Assembly: GCA_001599915.1 (NCBI GenBank)
Contig: BCIG01000008.1
Span: 496,001 to 560,000, forward strand
Direction of reading: 5' to 3'
DNA: 64,000 bases
From: Symbiotaphrina buchneri
Taxonomy: Eukaryota > Ascomycota > Symbiotaphrinales > Symbiotaphrinaceae
The notes beneath the pieces are model-generated. The model saw only the letters and a program-made list of their open reading frames with translations. It did not search any database and had not been told where the DNA came from. Position 1 is the first letter of the stretch; each line of letters begins with the position of its first letter. Positions 56,583 to 64,000 of the stretch are shown here, piece by piece. The position numbers and the translations under genes are program-made.

Positions 56583-58204
56583 ATGAGTTGGAAAGGCTTC
56601 ACAAAGGGCGTGAGCAGGGTGAGCTAATTAGAACCACTGCACCGCATCTTGCCCTTGACGCTGTACTGACAGGCATCAGGCCCCTCAAAGCATTAAGCAA
56701 CGCTTCAATCTGGTAGGCCACGACTCGATCTTGAGCGCATATCTATCTAGCTGAGCCATGCGTGCCACTCGGTCGCCATATCAGGACGACGGGAGCGAAG
56801 CGCAAACCTACAGTTGGCTAATGCATCCGCAGGGCGATATTACGAAGGACGCAGTCTATGTCGATGCGGAGAGGCGATTTCAGGAACTGGAGAAGGAGAC
56901 GAAGAAGCTCCACGATGAGTCCAAGAAGTGCGTTGTCCCCCTGATAATTGCTACGTCCAGAACTAAGTCTGTGCTAGGTACTTCAATGCCATAAATGGTA
57001 ATACTCCGCTCAGACTATTATCATTGTCTTTGATCTGATGTTCTTGCTAGGGATGCTCACCTCTCAAATTGAGTTCTCGAAGGCAATTGCGGAAATCTAT
57101 AAGCCAATATCCGGCCGGGTCTCTGACCCAGACTCGTTTGTACAGGAAGGAAATCCAGAAGGTATCCGTGCCTGCGAAGAATATGAGGCAATCGTCAGAG
57201 ATCTCCAAGAAACGCTGCAGCCTGAGCTTGAGATGATCGAGACTCGGGTCATCCACCCAGCGGACGAGCTTCTGGATATTATCAAAGTCATTCGGAAGGC
57301 GGCCACGAAGCGCGATCATAAACAGTTGGATTATGATCGCCACAGAGCGACCCTGAAGAAGTTGCAAGATAAGAAGGAGAAATCATTAAAAGACGAAAAG
57401 GCTATGTACAAAGCGGAGAGCGATGTGGAACAGGCTACACAGGAGTACAATTACTACAACGACCTCCTTAAGGACGAACTACCCAAACTATTCGCACTGG
57501 AACGCGAGTTTATCAAGCCATTGTTCCAATCCTTCTACTACATGCAGCTGAACGTGTTCTACACGCTTCATGAGAAGATGCAGGCTATCAACATTGGGTA
57601 CTTTGATCTAACGCTCGACGTAGAGGCTGCATTCGAGAAGAAGAGAGGAGATGTGCAGGAGCGTGCTGAAGAACTCACCATAGTGCATTTCAAGGCTACC
57701 GGTGGTAAACGACCAGCTTCCAAGTTTGGAGCGGCGGCAGGAAAGTTTGGTCTGGACAGCAAAACTTCTGCCTCACCCTCGCGGCGTGCTACTCACAACT
57801 TCGACGAGTCACCTCCTCCACCATATCAGTCATCTCTATCTCCCAATGGCGCGAGCGACGGTGTTTTGGGGCGTGCGAACAGCACTGGCGGTCAATGGGG
57901 TGCGGCGGCAAAGGCAAAACCGGCGCCGCCTCCGCCGAAGCCGAAACCATCTAAGCTGGGCGGCGCGCACGTGGAGACGGTCACGGCGCTATACGACTAT
58001 GAGGCTCAAGCTCAAGGAGACCTGAGCTTCAGCGCCGGTGATGTCATTGAGGTGGTCCAGCGGACAGCAAACCCCAATGAATGGTGGATTGGCCGGCTGG
58101 ATGGGAGGGAAGGTCAATTTCCTGGTGGGTGACTCTACGCTTCTAATACCAGCGGTACCGGTCATTGACATCTCTCTCTAGGGAACTACGTCCAACTTAA
58201 TTAG
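56583..58204 (+). CDS. RVS167: BAR-SH3 protein Rvs167/Hob1 (amphiphysin family)
   Basis: This protein senses membrane curvature and acts with actin at endocytic sites. The exons are 56583-56618, 56680-56712, 56833-56927, 56978-56997, 57051-58124 and 58182-58204, giving 426 residues. The first two tiny exons ([12 protein letters not shown] and [11 protein letters not shown]) rebuild the amphipathic N-terminal helix of the BAR domain, which continues with [40 protein letters not shown] and [19 protein letters not shown] Pro/Ala-rich linker ([10 protein letters not shown]) leads to the C-terminal SH3 domain, with [36 protein letters not shown] and NYVQLN. The fourth exon is just 20 nt. A downstream ATG (56758) lies inside an intron and is not the start. 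Confidence 0.94.
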
Positions 58205-58719
58205 GGCTTTGCGGGACGTCTTTTCTTCGAATCTTAGCGTCTAATGCAGATGTATTATCCGAGTATATTCGATTGTACGAACGCTGCCATTCGAACTTAC
58301 CTGGGGCTCCTGTGCGGAGGTCAAACAGCCTCTCAAAGAGGGACTGTGAGAACCGAGACGGGCGTCAAACCGCGTGGCTCTATCAGATAATGGACAGCAT
58401 CATAGAAACTGGAGTATGACTTCCTAGCTAGCCAAGGGCGAGGTGCCCTTTAGATTCAAGCCGCTAGAAGAAGACAGCTATCACTAAGTTGAAGCAAAAT
58501 CAAACGCCGTCTAAGCATGCCGCTTTTATCAGGGTATCTAGCAAATATTCATGTCAAGTCCCGTTTCCCAGACGCCAGCCATTGTGCAACCTTTCCCCCG
58601 CAATGCAAATAAGCCCTAGGATGTATGTGCAAGAAATTCGAAGCTTGATGAGACTGCAAGTTTGATACAGATAGTGTACGAAACATCAACCGAAGCTCGG
58701 TCGACTCCTGCGCCAGCTC
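58205..58719. other. Intergenic, convergent RVS167/BRCT gene
   Basis: This shared 3' region has no feature that I can support. Confidence 0.55.
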
Positions 58720-60961
58720 TCATCCACGTTTCTTTTTGCCCTCTTTCACGTCCATGCTGCTTGAAGGCGGTAGTTTAAACTCGTCCATGTCGATTTGCAG
58801 TTCGCCACGAAGGACGCTGAAGGTAATGAGATCCTTCTGGTACATGTCCCAGCCGCGCTCGGTGAGCGTAGGGGCATCGACATCATGCGACGAGGCGAGA
58901 ACAAGACCGTTAGGGACGTCCTTTGGGGTATCGCGCGGAAGTTTGACCGAGATGTCGTTGGTACCAGCATCTTTGATCATAGACGTGAAGTCCTTAAAGC
59001 TGCTTCCTAGTTCTTTCTTGAGCGACGGCGTAATGAAGACCTTCCAGCCTTCGAGAACTTGGACGCCGTCCCTTCCTCGTTGGATAGCATCAGACAGTCG
59101 AAAGCCCCATTCCTTTTCTCTCTCTTCATCATGGACAAGGTACTTTTCCGGGTCCAATAGACAACCATCTTTGGAACTCTCAATAATCCATTCATCGTAT
59201 ATCACCGGAACCCCATGAGCTACAGCGCTTATGAGCTTAGGGGTCTTCTTCAGCTCGCCTTTCCCGACACACAGTAAACTAGCAGTGGCAACCTTCTCCG
59301 AAATCTTTCCTTTTTGATCTTTCAAAAATTTCATGAGGTGCGGTCTGTCTTTGACACTGCTGTTGCTGAATGCAACAATGGGTGTATCAACAGCAGATGG
59401 TTGCACAGAGCTCCGCCTTCGTTTAGTTGCAGGTGTCGCGTCATCGATCCAACGAACTTTTCTCTTGCTGGAATTGCCACCGCTATCTCCTGTGGAAGAA
59501 GATTTTGTCCTTGAGTTGGGAGTCCTAGTACGAGAGCGGCGAGAAGTTGTGCTGTCAAAAGTGGAAGTGACCTCTTCCCCTAGGTCATCGTCTTCTTTCA
59601 AGTTTGTGGCTTCCACCGGATCTGCTTCCTGTTGCAGCTCTTCTTCCTCGGTTCTGCTCTTAACATGAGCCTCGTGGGACAGATGACTGCCCGAAAGTTC
59701 AGGTGTTTGATCTGCCGACCCTTCATGGAGATTATCCTGCCCCTGACCTACTTGATCTCTGAGGGGATCAACCTCCACATCTCCCTCGGAGAAAGCGTTG
59801 GAATGCGCAACTCCTGGATCCCTCCGAGAGAGCGGCAGGACAATCTCATCCAAATCATCGTCATCTGTCGATGAAGAATCAGCACTGGCTAACCCGGCAG
59901 TATCAGGCGATTTGCCTGCTGTTGATTCGGGCCGAATTTGACGTGCTGGAGGCAGGTCTTGACCTACTACAGCATGCGTTTCGGCAGAATCCATGGAGCC
60001 AGTTGCCAGGTGTTGCCGAGACCCTCCGTTGTCTGCTCCATTTTCTACTGAGATTATCTGATCAACTTCCTCCATATCCATATCGGAGGTCTCGGCACGG
60101 TATGGTTTCGTTGAGGGTCGAGCGTCTATTCTGGGACTTAGAGAGGTAGCTTCTTCACCAGTGGACCCCTCCTGTTCGGCATCTTGATGGCGGGTCTCAA
60201 GTGCTGGGGTATCTAGGACCTTTTCTTTCTCCAAGCTCTTGTCTACCGGAGTAGCCCTCCCGAGGCCATCTGCTTCAGGTTGCACGTCGTCGAGATGCCG
60301 ATTTCCCCCTGGTAGCGCCACGCTCATGGATCTGTTTACCTCGACATTGTCCACGTACAAAGGTTGCTCGGAATGGGTTTGAACCGGGGCGGTGATGTCA
60401 TCCTCGGCCGATTGACTAGACCCAAGATTCACGTATCCAGCACCTTCCGCGGCAGAAGAAGCCACTTCAACATCTCCAGGCTGGGCAATCTCGATGGAGA
60501 ACCTGGCTGAGGGTGACACCAAGAACGAGTCTCCGTGTCGCAGTTGGACTACGAAGTGTTTGCTGTGGCCGGAACGGTACAGCCTAACAGACACGGGCGG
60601 GTCTGCTCGTCCTTGATCGGGGCTCCAATCGGCGTTGCAGAGGTAGATGCCATCCTCAAGTACTTCCAGGAGCACAGTCTGTCTGTATGCATCTTGACAA
60701 CGATCCATCAGCATGGTGCCAGATACCCATAGCAATTATCCTAGCCGAAAGGGACTCACGGAGTAACGCGACGGCATCAACATCTCGTCCCACATCACCG
60801 ACGCATTTCGTCACGGCGAAGCCGTCGGTGTGTGCATGGGTTCCTTGCCTTCTCAGCGCGTAGATGGTGGGGCCTTCTTGCGGGTCTGACGCCACAAGAT
60901 CTTGATGTACGACAGTCTCCTCGCCGACATGCTCGATGAATCGGAAGGGAATCGCAGCCAT
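58720..60961 (-). CDS. Tandem-BRCT domain protein, likely DNA-damage response adaptor
   Basis: The exons are 60961-60760 and 60692-58720, giving 724 residues. The N-terminal ~150 residues form a beta-rich region (FVVQLRHGDSFLVSPSARFS) that could be a divergent FHA domain. A long acidic, Ser/Thr-rich disordered middle follows (SSSTDDDDLDEIVLPLSRRD), then basic patches SKRKVRWIDD and TKRRRSS (probable NLS). The C-terminal ~220 residues look like two BRCT repeats: one around TPIVAFSNSSVKDRPHL and GVPVIYDEWIIESSKDG, and the next from VQVLEGWKVFITPSLKKELG. The overall plan recalls MDC1 and S. pombe Mdb1, which bind phosphorylated H2A, but I cannot prove orthology. The intron acceptor (TCAAG, ending at 60693) was chosen by frame and branch point; an alternative is possible. 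Confidence 0.8.
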
Positions 60962-61870
60962 GACGGCCTCAAGTCAAGTACACCACCCGAGCAGTAATGA
61001 ACTCTGCAATTGCCTGACACCTTGAGAGCATGTCGCGTTTGCTCGCCTGCAGGACGAAAAGGTGAAAGAAGTGTGCAGCCCCTCGGAAAGCTTGGACGAG
61101 GCAATAGAGCTAATACAATACAAGCTAGCTGCCGCATTTAGCGGACTACTAGCGTTGAGCTTATTGTCAACTTAGAGGCAACCGCAACTCGGACGGTCAT
61201 TGGCTGGGAGGCGTTCGAACCTTCATCCTCATACGAACCCGTATGCTGTGTGCCGCCTGTCAATGACATCTCGAAAGGGTGCAGCCTCGAGATGCAGTCT
61301 CGAGTCATCTCTTTCTACCCTCAAGTCCATAATGACAATGGTGCGTCAGCCGTTGGGAGTTACCGTTGTTGCTCACTGCCCGAATCCACAACAATACTAA
61401 GAGGTTGATATTGTCCTTTCAACTCAGACAATTTGACCACACCTCGACCCCGAACCCCTGACAGAGTGACTGGTGATGCAAACAGACAATATGATGCTTC
61501 ATCAAGACAATTGCTTATGCAGCCCGGCGCAAATGCCAAATGCTTATGAATTAATCTGCTCCATACCGACCGTTTCAAGAGCTTCAGAGCCGTCGTCACT
61601 CAACACTCTTCCCCGCTTTGCAATCTCTTTGTGCTACTGTTGCGGAACCCTTCATATTGTCTTTTTTCATAATAGTATGGACAATCCTGTCATATGAACT
61701 CCAGCTCTCCCTTGCCTACCTTCTTTTGATCCTTCTGACTTTCATACTCCTCATACTCTCCATACTCTCTCTTTGCTCTGACCATTTACTTCCATTCCTC
61801 AGTACAGATTCTCTCATCTTCTCTTCTCAAACTAGCCCACTATCACTCGTCTCTTCAACCAGAATCTGCA
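60962..61870. promoter_or_regulatory. Divergent promoter region BRCT gene/STE2
   Basis: This 0.9-kb region ends in a long pyrimidine-rich leader (CTCATACTCTCCATACTCTC near 61747) typical of fungal 5' regions. No coding frame is convincing. Confidence 0.5.
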
Positions 61871-63084
61871 ATGGCGGCTCAGGGTATGGTTGCGGCAGAT
61901 GGCGCGCCGTTTGACCCTTTCAATCAGACGATTCAGTTGCTGTACGCCGATGGGAGCCCCTTCAATATCACCACCTCGGATATCGACAACTTTGCGTTCT
62001 ACAATGTCAAGATCTGCATCAACTACAGCGCGCAGCTCGGAGCCTCGTGCATGCTGCTAGTCATCCTCCTTCTGCTCACCAAGCCGGACAAGCGCCGCTC
62101 CCCGATCTTCTTCTTGAACATCACTTCTCTGGCCATCAACACCATCAGATCTCTGCTCCAGTGTCTCTACTTTACCGGGCCTTTTTCGGAAGTCTATTCG
62201 TACTTTTCCGGCGACGTTTCCAGGGTTCCGGCCACTCAATATGCCATCTCGGTGGCTGGCGTCGTCCTTACGTTCATCCTCCTGGTATGCCTTGAAGCAT
62301 CACTCATCCTTCAAACAAACGTCGTCTGCCTCACCCTGCGAGACAGCTACCGCAAAGCTATCATGGCTGTCTCCGCGGTCGTGGCGCTGGTCGCTCTCGG
62401 CTTTCGTTTCGGGCTTATGGTCGAGAACTCGAAGGCCATCGTCAATGCCTCGCTCTTCTACAACTTCATCTGGCTGTCGAGCGCTTCGAATATTACCACG
62501 ACGATCAGAATCTTCTACTTCTGCTCTGTCTTTGTCGCCAAACTCGGTTTTGCGTTGAATGAGCGGCGAAAGCTTGGGCTGCGGCAGTTCGGCCCCATGC
62601 AGATCATCTTCATCATGGGTTGTCAGACTCTGGTCATTCCAGGTAGGTCATGCCACGAGAACATGGTGGACGAGAAAAGCTATCTGACAGTTAGACAGCC
62701 GTGTTCTCAATTCTCCAATATTGCACTGATATACCGGAAATGGGTTCGAACGTGCTGACGCTCGTGGCCATCTTCCTGCCCCTGTCAGCGATCTGGGCAT
62801 CATCCTCGACCAATTCGGAACCCTCACTCAAGCTCCCACAGAAGACTCCCCGCCAGTTTCACCTCTTGGGAAGCTTCTCTTCTGGAACGCCCCAGTCGTT
62901 TCGAAGCTCGAAGCTGACCGAAAGCACCTTTGCGCCGTCCACTCCGGCAAAGACGCGCATCTCGACTTCCCACCCGGCGAGAGAAAACCATGTGTTCGAC
63001 GACGATATCGAAGCTCAGCAGAGCGCTATCCGCGTGGATCGCAACTTCAGTGTGGGAAGCTTGAAGGATCCGCACACGCGCTGA
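61871..63084 (+). CDS. STE2: Ste2-type alpha-factor pheromone receptor (PreB/GprA)
   Basis: This seven-helix class D GPCR in the plasma membrane senses the alpha-type peptide pheromone and couples to the FadA/Gpa1 G-protein. The exons are 61871-62642 and 62699-63084, giving 385 residues. The N-terminus carries glycosylation sites (NQT, NIT). Helices can be followed from YSAQLGASCMLLVILLLLTK, FFLNITSLAINTIRSLLQCL, QYAISVAGVVLTFILLVCLE, AIMAVSAVVALVALGFRFGL and IRIFYFCSVFVAKLGFAL to the sixth helix, IIFIMGCQTLVIPAVFSILQ with the key Pro, and SNVLTLVAIFLPLSAIWASS. The cytosolic tail is Ser/Thr-rich with LLGSFSSGTPQSFRSSK, resembling receptor tails that are phosphorylated. No lesion is seen. Its presumed G-alpha is about 24 kb upstream. 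Confidence 0.95.
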
Positions 63085-63543
63085 GTCAGGCTCGAGGTTG
63101 CTTTAGTGCTGCTCGGTCTGGTCACCATGGGTTGCGCTTGAAGCAGGGACATATCCAGGTCAGGGCTGGGGTTGGACTGGTCGAATGAGGAACTCAGAAA
63201 ATCCTAAGTTTGTAATTTACTTTAGATAGGGCCGTTACAAAAGCGGATCCCAAAGACATGCCCAATCAATCTACGAAATTGAAGACTTCGACCTAACATC
63301 GTACACCAGTGCTCTCCAATAGTGAAGTGATTAGAGGAAAGACCTGATGACTGCTGCGAGGGCCAAAGTTTTTGGATCTCCGGGCGTAGTCAATCTGACA
63401 TTATCCTACTCATAGAATGGGACGTATCATCACAATGTCCCTAAGGCATCGGTGATGAAGGTATTTGTTTCTAAGCAATCCAGCGTAAACAATGCAATAT
63501 GCATGCCCAGGAGATGATAAAACAAAAGCGCTCGATACCTCAA
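63085..63543. other. Intergenic, convergent STE2/mS38 gene
   Basis: This shared 3' region has no feature that I can support. Confidence 0.55.
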
Positions 63544-64000
63544 CTAACCCCGTTCCAAACGCCGCCTGAGATTGCGCGTCCGCCGCATCAGTTTCTTGTA
63601 CTTGTGCTTCTTCATCTTCAGCTTTCGTTGCCGCTTGACACTGATGGCTAGCATGCCATCTTGCTCGCCCTCCACGATACGCTTGCTGACCCCTCGCTCC
63701 ACTAGCACCTGTTCCTTATACTCCTCCCAGCGCTCCTGGCGAGCGAGCATACGCCCTAGGAAGCTTGTGCGGATAGCCGCATCTGCTTTACCTTCCACGA
63801 TTGGCGAGGTGCGGACGTTGTATGTCTTCAGGCCGCTTGGATGCGAAGACTCGACTATAGTCAGAATGGTACTATATGATCTTCGCAGTATATCCGAAGG
63901 TTTTGCGGCAGGCCTTATCGACTCCTCTTCTATCGCGTCAACCTCTTTGGCCGCGACCGTGGGTGCCGGAGGTGGAGGCGGTGTGAATGGCTTGAATCTA
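63544..64000 (-). CDS. COX24: Mitochondrial small-ribosomal-subunit protein mS38 (Cox24/AURKAIP1 C-terminal domain), 5' end beyond window
   Basis: An open frame enters from the right edge and ends at 63544, giving 151 residues of the C-terminal part. A Pro-rich segment (FTPPPPPAPT) is followed by SDILRRSYSTILTIVESSHP. The C-terminal domain begins near RTSFLGRMLARQERWEEY and ends with the very basic SVKRQRKLKMKKHKYKKLMR and RTRNLRRRLERG. This basic end is the hallmark of the Cox24/AURKAIP1 family, which is subunit mS38 of the mitoribosome and was first linked to COX1 mRNA handling in yeast. The start codon and N-terminus lie outside the window. Confidence 0.9.
   Translation of the reverse strand, partial: RFKPFTPPPPPAPTVAAKEVDAIEEESIRPAAKPSDILRRSYSTILTIVESSHPSGLKTYNVRTSPIVEGKADAAIRTSFLGRMLARQERWEEYKEQVLVERGVSKRIVEGEQDGMLAISVKRQRKLKMKKHKYKKLMRRTRNLRRRLERG

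Overview
The window is nuclear DNA of a filamentous ascomycete (Pezizomycotina). The reasons are genes split by many 45-60 nt introns with GT..AG ends and CTAAC/CTGAC branch points, a FadA-type G-alpha, a Ste2-type pheromone receptor, an APSES/ankyrin cell-cycle factor, and about even base composition. The class cannot be fixed from sequence alone. Exon models were built by hand, by joining reading frames at splice sites so that protein families continue in frame; most should be right to the base, but none has transcript support.

Layout. 0-0.6 kb: 5' end of an unrecognised Q-rich protein (minus). 4.3-8.2 kb: MBP1-like factor and epsilon-COP (both plus). 8.5-10.7 kb: NCS1 nucleobase permease (minus). 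About 10.9-11.2 kb: a candidate RNA polymerase III transcript. 11.3-16.4 kb: URB2 ribosome-biogenesis protein in 10 exons (minus), divergent from MIC10 (16.8 kb). 17.6-19.5 kb: copper-fist regulator (minus), divergent from a SAM35/metaxin-like protein, which converges on the septation protein Cdc14. 23.4-26.5 kb: GGPP synthase facing an Smr-domain protein that ends in a CaaX box. 27-33.6 kb: an accessory-looking pocket with a truncated luciferase-like monooxygenase, an intact 14-TM-type MFS transporter, and a 16-exon Dal5-type transporter with two internal stops. 36.3-39.3 kb: FadA-type G-alpha, which carries an apparent one-base deletion, and the SNARE Use1. 42-44.8 kb: C2H2 regulator. 45.4-49.4 kb: KTI12, VPS23 and a CsbD-like stress protein. 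50.2-55.9 kb: indoleamine 2,3-dioxygenase, Efm7 methyltransferase and Nfs1 cysteine desulfurase. 56.6-64 kb: Rvs167, a BRCT protein, the Ste2 receptor and an edge-cut mS38/Cox24 protein.

How the genes work together. Most are conserved single-copy housekeeping genes in divergent or convergent pairs, not an operon or biosynthetic cluster. Loose themes are mitochondria (MIC10, SAM35, NFS1, mS38), membrane traffic (SEC28, USE1, VPS23, RVS167), and pheromone signalling (Ste2 receptor and its likely G-alpha 24 kb apart). The clearest oddities are the broken genes, the Pol III-like element and the prenylation motif on the Smr protein. I found no CRISPR array, no complete transposon and no convincing tRNA.
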